A DNA stretch of 64,000 nucleotides from Hydractinia symbiolongicarpus (Eukaryota; Cnidaria; Hydrozoa; Anthoathecata; Hydractiniidae): assembly GCF_029227915.1 (NCBI RefSeq), contig NC_079880.1, positions 21,144,501-21,208,500 on the forward strand, given 5' to 3'. Both the position numbers and the translations under genes were made by a program. Shown here in pieces: positions 23,773-34,459 of this stretch (position 1 is its first letter; every line of letters starts with the position of its first letter). The notes beneath the pieces are model-generated. The model had not been told where the DNA came from and did not search any database. It saw only the letters and a list, made by a program, of their open reading frames with translations.

Positions 23773-25478
23773 ATGAAGGTGATCTATTTGGTTCTGTTGT
23801 TTGGCTTTGTTGCCACAATGTTTGCAGGTATATAAATCATGATACATTTTTCGTTATTTTCTTTTAATATGTCAATTCAAAGGTCAAAATTCATTGGTTA
23901 ATTTGTGCAAAAAATATCCAGAAATGGCTTTTAAAAATGCATTTGCTCTAACCCTTTTTGCTTAAAAAAATAAATTTTATTCAAAATGTTTTAAAAAATG
24001 AAGTATTTTATGTTTGCATTTCTGACAAAATTTGTAGCACCAGCAGCAGAGGTATCTATTTTTTTGTCTTCACAGAAAGTTAATATTCTTATTTCAAAAA
24101 CATCTGTCTAACGTTAAAGGAAATAAACCATGCTAGCTGTAGCCCAGAAAAGCTTATTACTTCTAACATAGAGAGAACTCTATGTATTTATAATCCTATG
24201 TCTTTTGTAGATGAAACTGATAATACTGCATTGAGTAGTGAAGATGATGAAGACGAAATGGTGGACGATGCACATTGTAAGTCCATACCGTTACAACGTT
24301 TTACTGTTGCAATCTACCTATTATTAGTGTCAAAAGCCACAATTTTCCATATATTTGATAAAAAAACATTCCTTTAACATTACTATAAGTAAAAATCAGC
24401 ATACTTTTATAACTTGCTCTTTATTGGATCTTTTGATCTTAAAGCCGCTACTATCCCTCCCAAAAAAACCTTTTGAAATCAATATCATGTTTGATCAAGT
24501 GGATTTGAGCGCTATGAAAATATTCAATAACCAGTCTATTAATGCACTGGATGAATAATCCACTTAGGTAGACGAACAGTTTGACAGACTGATTTAAAAT
24601 CTTCTGAAGACGAAAACTTTGCAAACATAATGTCAGATTGAAGACTCAGTATTTTATGAAATTTTTAACAAATTGCCTTTATTTTAGATGTTTACAAGAA
24701 ACCCGTTTACAGATATCTTTACAAGAAACATGGATATCCTTACAAGAAACCCGTTCACAAGCATGGATATCCTTACAAAAAACCCGTTTACAAGCCTTAC
24801 AAGAAACCCGTTTACAAGAAACCTGTTTATAAGCCTTACAAGAAACCCGTTTACAAGCATGGATATCCCTACAAGAAACCCGTTTACAAGCCTTACAAAA
24901 AACCCGTTTACAAGCATGGATATCCTTACAAAAAACCCGTTTACAAGCCTTACAAGAAACCCGTTTACAAGAAACCTGTTTATAAGCCTTACAAGAAACC
25001 CGTTTACAAGCATGGATATCCCTACAAGAAACCCGTTTACAAGCCTTACAAAAAACCCGTTTACAAGCATGGATATCCTTACAAAAAACCCGTTTACAAG
25101 CCTTACAAGAAACCCGTTTACAAGAAACCTGTTTATAAGCCTTACAAGAAACCCGTTTACAAGCATGGATATCCCTACAAGAAACCCGTTTACAAGCCTT
25201 ACAAAAAACCCGTTTACAAGCATGGATATCCTTACAAGAAACCTGTTTACAAGCCTTACAAGAAACCCGTTTACAAGAAACCTGTTTATAAGCCTTACAA
25301 GAAACCCGTTTACAAGCCATACAAGAAACCCGTTTACAAGCATGGATATCCTTACAAGAAACCTGTTTACAAGCCTTACAAGAAGCCCGTTTACAAGCAT
25401 GGATATCCTTACAAGAAACCCGTTTACAAGCACGGATACCCTTACAAGAAACCCGCTTATAAACACAAAAAGTATTAA
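23773..25478 (+). CDS. Secreted acidic/cationic Tyr-Lys-Pro-Val repeat protein (about 303 aa)
   Basis: Three coding exons: 23773-23827, 24211-24276 and 24688-25478, all with GT-AG introns and all in phase 1. Exon 1 encodes a signal peptide, MKVIYLVLLFGFVATMFA. Exon 2 encodes an acidic segment with D/E at about half its positions (DETDNTALSSEDDEDEMVDD). Exon 3 encodes about 263 residues made almost only of Y, K, P, V, H and G, built from YKKPV, YKPYKKPV and YKHGYPYKKPV modules and ending AYKHKKY. The signal-acidic-cationic order recalls cnidarian arminin-type antimicrobial precursors, while Tyr/Lys/His/Pro repeats recall DOPA-bearing adhesive or sclerotised structural proteins such as mussel foot proteins. 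Either role is inference. Exon 3 has no start codon in its true frame, so plain ORF calling reports other frames instead. Confidence 0.85.
24690..25460 (+). repeat. Coding minisatellite with a 153-bp higher-order unit
   Basis: The basic 15-24 bp motif (TACAAGAAACCCGTT) is arranged in a 153-bp (51-codon) unit. The marker CATGGATATCCCTAC recurs at 24858, 25011 and 25164, exactly 153 bp apart. Units are almost identical at silent sites, which points to recent expansion or gene conversion. The array is open in at least two plus and two minus frames. Confidence 0.93.
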
Positions 25479-25799
25479 GTGAAATATTTATTTTTGTATT
25501 TTAGGTGCCTTGTAACATAAATTTGGTGTTTGAATTTGTAATATAGAAAATTTGAAGCAATAGATTCATTTTTTTTCCGTGTCATAAAAACATATCATAT
25601 TTTTCAAAACATGAGGTTTGTAAAAGTTTTTTTATTTTTTCGGATGTAGCATGGCTTAAATTATATTAATTTCCATAAAAAGAACCATCATGTCGGCCAA
25701 AACCAGTTCATGTTAAAACGCGCACAATCTTCAAGCTAAAAATAACATAAAAATAACGACTTTGCTTCGACGTTCGAAATTTCACCGGCTAACGACTAG
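25479..25799. other. 3' flank of the repeat-protein gene and a Helitron-like 3' end
   Basis: No canonical AATAAA lies close to the stop codon. From about 25745 the text TTCACCGGCTAACGACTAG/T matches the 3' terminus of the Helitron-like family that follows. Confidence 0.4.
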
Positions 25800-25926
25800 T
25801 CTCTATAATAATAGCCGTCGTCTGTCTGTGTGTTCAAAAGAGTTACCGCGTCCTGTTATGGAAACACAAAATGTGATATATAAAGGACGGGCGACCCCGT
25901 GGATTTTTCCACGGGTTAACAACTAG
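25800..25926 (+). mobile_element. Mini-Helitron-like element, 127 bp
   Basis: 5' TCTCTATAATAATAGCCGTC. The 3' part has an 8-bp stem hairpin CCCGTGGATTTTTCCACGGG (25896-25915), then TTAACAACTAG. The 5'-TC, a hairpin about 11 nt from the end and a CTAG terminus are Helitron hallmarks. The next element starts directly after it. Confidence 0.75.
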
Positions 25927-27365
25927 CCTCCTTAATAATAGCCGTCGTCTGTCTGTGTGTCCGCGAAACCCGTGTCCCGTGGCGAAAACACGAAATTTTT
26001 AAAATGCGCACCAATACCAAATGCGATATATTTTTACCGACTTTGTTTTCATCGCTCCGCGTAGTATAACAATCACGACGCCTAATTCTATAAAGAACAA
26101 TGCAAGATTTTCGCGACCAGAAAGAATCCAAGATTTTCGCTTAAAAAGCAATCCAATATATTTTTGCGGCTGAATGAACGAAGGCCATTTTGATTCTTAA
26201 AAAAACAATCCAAGATTTTCGCGGCTGAATGAAAGAAGACCATTTTTGCTTTAAAAATGTGTATGTAAAATGTGTATTCAGGTCAGTGTGTGGGAGGTTT
26301 GTAGGCCTGTCATTTGAAAGCTTTATATTTTTATTTTATTTTTATATTATTATTTGTTTTCTGTTTGTTTTCAATGTTAAGATTAATATATTGTCACGTT
26401 TTTTAGCCATGTAAAGATCTTAAACGCACCTGTTTTAGGATTTTTGGCTAGGAACGAAGATTTTAAAGATTTTGAAGGCCAGCTAGCTAGAGCCCTACTC
26501 TTTACTATTCTGTTTAGTATAAAAACTTTTTATCCTACCCAACATTTATTTTTATGTTGAGGATGCAGCCCTTTAGCTAGCACCTATATTTGGCTGAAAA
26601 GTGAAAGTATAAAAATGGAGTTTGGCTACAAGAATTTTCTTAAGCGAAATTTATTATGCTAAATGCTATTAGCTAGGTAGCTACATCTTTTATTATTTTT
26701 CTGAAAACTTCTTCTGCAAATAAAATGGCTGAGCGAAAGTTGTAGCTAGATGGTTAACGACAGGTTGTTCCTTATGTTTTTATTCGAACTCAAGGTGCGA
26801 TTAAGTTTTACGCCTGTTCAACTCTGTTTAATCGTACTAAGCGGTTAGCCCAGCGTTAACAACAGACTTTTTGTACATGTGCAACGAAGTTTACCCAATG
26901 TGACAATTAATTTTAAACTTTCTCGGGAATCACGCCTGTACGAATGTGCAACACTGCTTACCTGGACTAACCACTCAGCCCTGTGTTAGAAATGGACTGT
27001 TTCTTGTGTTTTTGTCTGCGAGAAAGGGTATTGTCCCTATGCACCTTTTCAACTCTGCTTAGCTGTACTAAGCGCTTAGGCAGGCGTCACGATTAAATTT
27101 TTAACTTTTACAAAAACTTATTCCACAAAATAAAACAATATATTGACCGATTGTTTTTGATATGACGGGGTAACAACGGTTGTAAACTGTGTTTTTATTT
27201 CAGCCTTTGTTGTGGGAAAGTTATTTTTTTTGAATATGTTACACTATAATGGTGTATGCGCTTCACTTGATTTACAACATACTGCATACCTGTACTAAAG
27301 CGCTCCACATGATCATGTTCAACGCCCGGTTACACCTTTACTTTGACGCAGGATTTCCCGGCTAC
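25927..27365 (+). mobile_element. Longer Helitron-like element (blocks X and Y)
   Basis: It starts CCTCCTTAATAATAGCCGTC, fused to the previous element, and ends TTCCCGGCTAC at the start of the next. Block X (26360-26760) recurs at 34640-35090, 41530-41950 and 51170-51560. Block Y (26760-27350; GACGGGGTAACAACGG, TAAAGCGCTCCAC) recurs at 42480-42970 and 50160-50700. It has no rep/helicase gene and no zinc-finger gene, unlike the copies at 34460 and 41314. Confidence 0.65.
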
Positions 27366-27490
27366 CTATATTATAATACCCGTATACGTCTGTCTGTCAC
27401 GTAAAATCGTACCACAAGTTGCAAGACACACGCAATGCCGTATAAAAAGGACGGGCGAACCCGTGTATTTTTCCACGGGCCACCGACTAG
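27366..27490 (+). mobile_element. Mini-Helitron-like element, 125 bp
   Basis: 5' CTATATTATAATACCCGTAT, 3' hairpin CCCGTGTATTTTTCCACGGG then CCACCGACTAG. Head-to-tail between its neighbours. Confidence 0.7.
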
Positions 27491-27664
27491 TTTCTTTAAT
27501 AATAGCCGTACTTTGTCTGTCTCTGCGCGGACCACCGCTGAGTTAAAAAATCATGCTACGGAAACACAAATATCACATGCGATATATTTTTATCCACCTT
27601 GTTGCAACGGTTAAATTTAAAGGACGGGCTACCCCGTGGATTTTTCCACAATGCTAACGATTAG
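27491..27664 (+). mobile_element. Mini-Helitron-like element, 174 bp
   Basis: 5' TTTCTTTAATAATAGCCGTA. The 3' hairpin is partly mutated (CCCGTGGATTTTTCCACAAT), then GCTAACGATTAG. Confidence 0.7.
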
Positions 27665-27849
27665 TCTATAATTATAACTGCATTTTGTCCACTTTATGCT
27701 AAGGATGACCGAAATAGCGATGATACGCTAAAACATGTCAACTCAATACACTTCGATAGCCAGCGAGAAAGCCGGGAAAATATAAATATGGATCAAAACT
27801 TAATAAATAACACAGTAACACCACCTTGTAATAAAAAAAGACCTGAAGT

Positions 27850-27855
<6 letters not shown>
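27665..27855 (+). mobile_element. Fragment of the same Helitron-like family
   Basis: TCTATAATTATAACTGCATT starts right after the previous CTRR-type end. CACTTTATGCTAAGGATG matches the fragment at 3424-3730. The 3' end is lost in the following AT tract. Confidence 0.5.

Positions 27856-27925
<70 letters not shown>
27856..27925. repeat. (TA)n microsatellite
   Basis: About 35 uninterrupted TA dinucleotides. Confidence 0.95.
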
Positions 27926-27927
<2 letters not shown>

Positions 27928-28051
27928 TTTTAAAATACGCACGAGTATCAAATGCGATATATTTTTATCCACTTTGTTGTGACGGGTAAATTTAAAGGAC
28001 GAGCGAACGCGACGTGCGACTCCCGTGGATTTTTCCACGGGTTAACGACTA
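27926..28051 (+). mobile_element. 5'-truncated mini-Helitron-like element
   Basis: The interior ATGCGATATATTTTTATCC and the 3' hairpin CCCGTGGATTTTTCCACGGG (28022-28041), then TTAACGACTA, match the family. The 5' end is replaced by the TA tract. Confidence 0.65.
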
Positions 28052-28245
28052 TCTCTTTAATAATAGCCGTCGTCTGTCTGTGTGGCCGCGAAAGCGGCGT
28101 CCTGTAACGGAAACATGAAATTTTTATAATGCGCACGAATATCAAATGTGATATATTTTTATCCAATTTGTTGCGACGGGTAAATTTAAAGGACTAGCGA
28201 ACGCGACGGGCGACCCCGTGGAATTTTCCACGAGCTAACGACTAG
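28052..28245 (+). mobile_element. Mini-Helitron-like element, 194 bp, complete
   Basis: 5' TCTCTTTAATAATAGCCGTC, 3' hairpin CCGTGGAATTTTCCACG then AGCTAACGACTAG followed by T. The best-preserved short member. Confidence 0.78.
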
Positions 28246-29292
28246 TCATCTATATAATAATAAGCCAGATCCGTGTCTCTGCGACAGGCAAAGTTAATAT
28301 GCTTATTTTGCTTGAATGTTGCCGAAGATATCTTTGATGTTGCCGAAAAAAAATATGTCTTCTTTGTCGAAAAATGCCACGAGTTTGCGTTTGTGTTTGT
28401 TTGTTGCGTTTTATAATCACGTGATCAAAATGAAAAATTTAATTGGATGAATCAACCCACGTGATCAAAATAAAGCAATTCTATCTGCTGAGAATTCCAA
28501 GTTTCCCCTGACGATAAAAACAAACATAAAAAGTTTGTTATAGTAACACGTGAACGTAAAAAACATAATACAACCCCCCGTAATTTTGATATAGTAGTAC
28601 GTCGAGAATATTTGATTAAGAAATAGTACCCTGTGAAAAACCTGTAAAACCGTTAAAAAAGCGTATAATTGAGAAGCCGAGCACAGCGCAGCGTCGAAGA
28701 GCGCGCACCTATGCTTATGGTCTATGCTCAAACGCAACCATGTGACAAAATGTAATAAGAGGCCATTATCCATGGTAAAAGCATGCTTACTCATAAGTAC
28801 CCTTGTGCCTTGATTTTTCAAAAACTATGGTCTAGAAAAGACACAGTTGCAGCTACAGATAATTGCTGTTGTTTTTTTAAATTAAAAAAATGTTCTGTCA
28901 ATAACTAGTTTCGCTACGTAATATCATTTCTAAAAGTATTTCCAGAGTGCTATCCCATGTCGGGTATAACTATTGGTATTGTCATCTATTTGTACATGAA
29001 AGAAAAGTTCAACAACTTATGCATTCTACTGTAAGAGGATGATAGATTTTTTGTGAATAAAATGGTATATTTTAATCAAATAATAAGGAGAAGGAAAACT
29101 GATTCCTTTAAAAGCTAAGAGAATTGTAAATAACCTGTTTTAAGTCACATGTTGTTTCAATGCAACAACATATTTGGTGAGTTAAGCTGGGCAGTACTCC
29201 CTAACATATTTGTTAAATACTCGATCGATTTACCACAATAAAATAACCTGATGGGCTAAAAAAGTTTTAAGTATACAAAGATGGTCTTACAA
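28246..29292 (+). other. Start of a second Helitron-like subfamily, then non-coding DNA
   Basis: TCATCTATATAATAATAAGC and GCGACAGGCAAAGTTAATAT match the 5' end of the element at 29293, so a truncated copy abuts the previous one. CACGTGATCAAAAT occurs twice (28421, 28460). A minus-strand ORF of 118 codons (28465-28821) shows no domain. Confidence 0.45.
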
Positions 29293-29968
29293 TCTCTTAT
29301 AATAATACAGAAACTGTGTCTGTTTGTAACAGGCAAAGTGGATATGTTTATTTTCCTCTGATGTCGCCTAAAAACTGATGTCTCAAATGTTAAAATTTCC
29401 GACGTTACGGCGCAACGTCAATAACACTACTTTAACGTGAATATCTTATACTAAATTAATGAAGCCATTGTAGTGCACCTAAAACTTTGAGGCCAAATAA
29501 AACTTAGAAACGAGGTGGTGACGTCAATTATTTTTCATCGCGTGATGAAATTAGGGACCACTTGGGACCAATTTGGGTAAGTTTCCCAAACCTGGGTCCC
29601 CGAATCCGTTTCGAAATGGACGGTTTGATGACGTCATGAAAAAACCTTTAAACCCTAATATCTCTGCAACCATTTATCAAAAGTACATGATCCTATACAC
29701 TTTCTTTTTGTCTGTTTTTGCGGGTCTTTGCTGACGTCAGCAAACTTTTCAAACCCTTATATCTACCTAGGCGTTTGTCGAAAACATTTGATCCTATACA
29801 TTATTTGATCAGTTTCAACCTCTGGACATTACAAGCAAAGAATAAACTAAATTTTGCCAATTTTTTTTTATGGCTCTACACTGCTGTAATCAGCAAAAAA
29901 TCTAAAACATCCTATTTTTTCACTGCCCTTCTGTCTAAGTGGATTTCTCCACAGGCTTTATCGACTAG
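29293..29968 (+). mobile_element. Non-autonomous Helitron-like element, 676 bp, second subfamily
   Basis: Inserted between A29292 and T29969. 5' TCTCTTATAATAATACAGAA. 3' GTGGATTTCTCCAC hairpin (29939-29952) then AGGCTTTATCGACTAG. An A/T insertion site, 5' TC, hairpin and CTAG meet all structural Helitron criteria. No Rep or helicase. A second copy with a 425-bp internal deletion ends at 36826. Confidence 0.8.
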
Positions 29969-32266
29969 TCAATAAATAATTTTATTTTTGACAGAATTCT
30001 AATTCTTAAACATAATAAAAATTTTTTTAGGAATTTTCAATCTATTTTTTAGAGAAGAGAGCTACACTATATCTATTAAATATTTTTAAACTTTGATGCA
30101 AATTGTTTGACCTACAACAAAAACATTTTTGTAAAAACAGTAACATGTTAAATGGTGTCTTCACGTTCTGAAAAAAATTAGTTTATGCAAAAACCGATAC
30201 GAACAAACAATTTGTGGTTAGTATTGTAAGTTTATCATTTCCTGAACATGTTTAAGAAATAATAAAGCCACAATACTAATTATGACTTAATTAGTATTGT
30301 AGGTTATCCTTTTATCCTTAGAAGCAGCAGTACACATGTGTCAACAAAATAATACTACTTCTTAGAATATTTACCAATGGTTCCAAAAAAGCTTACATTC
30401 CCTCTCTGGTCGCTTCAGAAACTCAAGATAAATAGAACCATTTCGGATAAGTTGATAGTACTGTTAATACAGTGTATTCTGCATTGTAAAAAACTCTTTT
30501 ACCGGTGGTAGTAAGAAGCAAATCCTTTCTGGTTGAAGATATTTTCCCATCACCAATTCTTTTCAGAGTTGTTCGCCAATAAATCTGGCAGTATACACGC
30601 GTTTTTTTCACAAGAATACTAAAAATCTAAATAGGCTGGTCATTATTATTAGTTCTCTGTTCTTCTAAACCTATTGTTTTTAACATGAAATCCCAGCTTG
30701 GTATTCTTCTAAACCATAATCTTAAGGAAAGAAACGTGTAAGTAGTATCAAATACACTCAACCTTTCAGAAAATCAATCATTAAAGAAGAGGCGAATTGA
30801 TCTGCGACAGGGTTGCTGAATAAGAGCCATTTCTAATGTTGATCTTAAAGATCAGACCGACTGACTTTTCTGATCCACAAACCAGACCTAGGGCCGGATG
30901 GAGGTATAAGCAAGATAAGCGCGCTTACTTTCAAAACCGTAGAGAAAAAGCCCGCACGCGTCTCGTGTGTGTAGTTTTCCTTGTATTTTTAGAAAGTCTG
31001 GTAAGGAAGTTGTGTTTTTGCTTATTGCGCTTATTCACTTTCCCAAACAAAGTAGATAGAAACTCCTCTGAGCAAGCAAAACGAAAAGCAACTTTGCTTT
31101 CTCGCTTATTAAAGAATAAGCAAGTAAGAGTGTCAAAGTTGATATATTTGCTTTTTTGCATGGAGAGAATGCGGAGATGAAAAACTACTTTGCTATCGCG
31201 TATAAGCAAATAAGCAAAAAAAAGGCAAGGTAGACAGAATTTCTCAACCGCAACGAAATGAATGCAAACAGTCCACTTTGTTCGTGCTTATAACCAATCA
31301 ACCATAGATGGACGGTAGAGGTAGTGTGAACTTTTAGGTTTCTGGATGAATTTTGACTATTTCTTATGAATTTGAAGTACCCAGTGTGTAGTAGTATGTA
31401 TAGTTTATTCCCTAAGATTTTTTTTTGGCCTAAGAAGATTATTTTAAAAGGTTTCTCTCTCCAAGAATATCTATATATAGTGAATGAGATACTTATTTAT
31501 TATTCACTATAGTAGTTGAGAATGTGTGTACACTAAGTTCTTTTACTGATCCTGTTCTGTATGAAACTTCTGGTGCTAAATTTTTTTAACAAAATGAGTT
31601 TGTAGCTACTGCTTTGTCTTGTGTTATTTTTTATACTCAAACCTCCCCACCACACAAATAAATAAATCAAAAGAAAAATACACTCAAAATAATTCTGAAG
31701 TGTTCATGTGGTGCTTCATTTGTTATTTTATACCTAGCAAGATACACTAGTGGTTGGATTTTGAAAGAACATTGAGCCAGTATGATGAGTGGAAACAGAG
31801 CTGTATTAAGGATGGAAAACGTTTTCATCAATTTTCAAGCCAAGTCATCGTAGTGGTGCCCTCTGCCAAGACTACTTGACATATGTTATATAGCTAAAAC
31901 AATATGGATAGAAAAAATCTTACCAATCTTACTAATATTTTTTATTTCATTACTGCCTTTTTATCTGATGCATTTTTTTGTTATGCAGTGTCATTTGAGA
32001 TGGTAACTCTCTTTACAGATCTATTTCTGTGTTGCTGATTCTTGATGAAACCCTGGCTTTTGAGAATTTCGATCAACTGCTTGACAATATTTGTGTGCAA
32101 TGTTTATGAGATGGTTGTGATGTGTATACAAAGACCAAGTCAAGAGAACTGTTCATAATTGAGTAAGCAAAATGTGTTTCAAAATCCTTCATTTGGTCAT
32201 CATTTATGTGCGTTTTATCAATTTTTAATGTTGTTGAGGTATAATAATTTTTTACTAAATGTGTAA

Positions 32267-32340
32267 ACTCCTGTGATCAAATGGTATGATATTTATAATA
32301 CAGTTTCGTAAAAGGTTCAGGTTCGATTCCTGACAGGAGT
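32267..32340 (+). tRNA. Degenerate tRNA-like sequence (pseudogene), copy 1
   Basis: 74 nt with a perfect 7-bp acceptor stem (ACTCCTG/CAGGAGT), a perfect 5-bp T stem with loop TTCGATT, and a consensus B box GGTTCGATTCC. The D-arm is weak (GATCAAATGGTATGAT) and no standard 7-nt anticodon loop forms, so it is unlikely to act as a tRNA. It lies inside the hAT element. Confidence 0.55.
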
Positions 32341-32561
32341 AAACTATATGTGATGCAGGCAGTACCTTTAAAATTTGTGTCACTCTATATATTTTTTAAT
32401 TTTGTAGCATCCTATTAAAACCACCTATCAAAGCTTATGATATAAACAAATGGACAATTTATTCAACACAATTATTGAGCCCATGAGAGGTGTTGCTGGT
32501 GTTTCTGTGAAAGTATTTTGATTTAACTAGAAGGTTAAGTTTAAAGAATTCCTGCAATTGT

Positions 32562-32914
32562 TTGCGAGTGATATTCCGGCCCTTAGTAACATATGCCCAG
32601 TTGGATATCTGGGGGATATTTTGGAAAAACTATCAAGGTGCTCTACCAACAGATATCACCTCTTTACTTAAAACCACAAATAGGTACACATTTCCATCAA
32701 TCCGTGAAGTTTTGAGAATTTTGGCTACAATTCCTGTAACCTCATGCACTTGTGAGAAAAATATCTCTGGACTAAGGCGTTTAAAGATTCAGATGCGAAA
32801 CATCATGTCGCGGAGGAAAGGTTAAGCAGCCTAGCAGTTATCATGTTTAACAGGTCAATCACTGTGATCTCTGATGAAGTGATAGATGAATTTGCTGAAC
32901 AGAATAAGAGATAA
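32562..32914 (+). pseudogene. hAT transposase C-terminal dimerisation domain, frameshifted copy
   Basis: The frame reads FPSIREVLRILATIPVTSC then CEKNISGLRRLK, matching the hAT dimerisation consensus (FPNxxxLLRIxxTLPVTSCxCERSFSxLRRLK). An extra CG near 32811 (ATGTCGCGGAGG against ATGTCGGAGG in copy 2) shifts the frame and truncates the ORF at 32825. Homology continues in another frame to TAA at 32912-32914. The catalytic core is not preserved as an ORF, so it is an inactive fragment. Confidence 0.85.
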
Positions 32915-33285
32915 AGGCTTTTTGAAATACATATACCTGGTGATTGATTTATACATAGTTTACATGTTTTATATACTTTAGCTGTATATTTTTTATGTAT
33001 ATTGTCACTTATTGTACTTTTTAACGCTGGAAAACGCCTGAACAAGGTGATAAATTTTGTTACTATTAGGTCCGCCAATTTTGCGTATTTTAACGCCCAT
33101 TCTGGGCGGTAATCTCCCGGAAAATTTTTTTGCTTAGTTACATAAAAATCCTGGATCCGACCCTGAGACCGACTGACATGTTCTGTTCGTAACTATTTTT
33201 TTCATGTCACAGCTATTATGACAAGAAGAAAATTTTTGAACAAGGAGATAGAATGTTGTAATATATTAAAAATATACGTAGAGTA

Positions 33286-33843
33286 CAGTATACTCTCGTT
33301 AAGTAGGACCATGGATAAGTAGGACGCTCGCTATATATACTACGTTTTTTCTCCGTGCTTTGAACTTCCTTATTTCTTCATGCAAAAAACTTCGCTTAAG
33401 TAAGACTCGAGATAAGTAAGACGCCCGCTAAGTAATACATTTTTTCTCCTTGTCTTGGAAAAAACCTTTCCTTAGGTTGAACATTTTCGTGAGAGGGCAG
33501 TCATGTCGCAGGTGGAGCAAAAAAGGAATTTGAGCTCGACACCAAATTACATGATGAGGTTAAAGAAAAAAACAATCAAAATTGCTTCATATAAGCAGGC
33601 TTGAGGTTGATGACAACACATAAGCGTCTGACGACCCGTCTCATGCACTTAATGATAACCTCCGTCAACTGAGTACAAGGGGTGAAAATTTCGCAGTTTC
33701 TTTGCTGAAGATGTCGCTTCTTTCGATGACGCAGTTCACGTAACTCAGGCTTTGATGGCTGATGAAGAAATCTGGACCGATGTTCTACTAAACAATGTCG
33801 AAGAATTCAAGGAAAATGGTGACCAAGATACCGACCAAATTTA
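33286..33843 (+). mobile_element. Pogo/Tigger-like remnant, copy 1
   Basis: CAGTATACTCTCGTTAAGTA at 33286 after TA is a pogo-type end, with 'taagtaagac' sub-terminal repeats to 33440. A decayed acidic coding stretch follows (MADEEIWTDVLLNNVEEFKE), like the acidic tail of pogo-type transposases. Copy 1 lacks 4 nt near 33752 and has a premature TAA at 33841. No right end was found. Confidence 0.55.
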
Positions 33844-34459
33844 AAAAAAGCCAACTACAAACTTAACTACGTGATGCAATTGATACCTTGATGAATTACT
33901 CAATGATGATCGATACCTAACCAGTTAGTATAGCTCCATACAAAGCCCTGTTTTAATAAGCTGTAAACCAATCAAATCATCGGATTTTTCATACTAACCG
34001 GTTTTTTCTATCAGTCAGGTAGTTTGTATTTCACAGTACAACATCAAAACCGGTCAGTATCCGCTTATTACAAACTGTACACTGTAAAAATTTTGTGATA
34101 ACCTTTTTTGTATGACTTGGCGAAATATGTTTTAATGTCGATATACTTTTTATGTGGTGTACTTTTGGCATGACAAAGCAAGTATATAGTTTTAGCAGAT
34201 TTCGCTTTTGACGTGTAACGGTTGTTAGACACCTTTGATAGTGTTCGACATTTTGAACTTTTATTTTTTTAATTTTTTTATTCATTTTTTCTTGAACCTG
34301 CTTATATTTATAGACGTTTTGTTTCAGCGGGTAGAAGTATAGAATAACGCAGATTGTGAGTTTTAAAATTCAAATTACTGTGCTGTATGTTTTTGTTTGG
34401 TACCCCTCACACGGATTCAATGAAAGGTACAGTGGATTCTTCCACGGGAATTCGGCTAG

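Larger units (their letters stand above)
30889..33165 (+). mobile_element. Decayed hAT transposon, duplication copy 1
   Basis: The left end is TAGGGCCGGATGGAGG (CAGGGTCGGATGGAGG in copy 2). The right end is CCTGGATCCGACCCTG, which inverts to CAGGGTCGGATCCAGG. It contains the C-terminal domain of a hAT transposase on the same strand. A convincing 8-bp target duplication is not seen. A 114-codon ORF at 30836-31180 crosses the left end and is probably incidental, though it is intact in both copies. Confidence 0.75.

Noticed and set aside
24038-24051. A 14-nt microexon (CACCAGCAGCAGAG) with AG before it and GT after it
   Set aside because: Including it would put the acidic exon out of frame with an early stop. 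Skipping it gives a continuous phase-1 reading frame.
24690-25460. CRISPR-like regular repetition
   Set aside because: There are no unique spacers. The repeats are coding, contiguous and in a eukaryotic gene.
24679-25466. Long minus-strand ORFs (Cys/Lys-rich and Val/Leu/Arg-rich repeats) over the repeat gene, and a plus-strand frame starting at 24688
   Set aside because: They are mirror frames of the 153-bp repeat. Only the frame reached by splicing from the signal-peptide exon has a sensible start, secretion signal and composition.
27856-28038. ORF coding Ile-Tyr repeats
   Set aside because: It is just the translation of the (TA)n microsatellite.
28465-28821. 118-codon minus-strand ORF
   Set aside because: No recognisable domain; it lies in transposon-derived DNA.
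30836-31209. Paired opposite ORFs of 114 and 92 codons, intact in both duplication copies
   Set aside because: They cross the hAT element end. Conservation between copies is explained by the recent duplication, not by selection.
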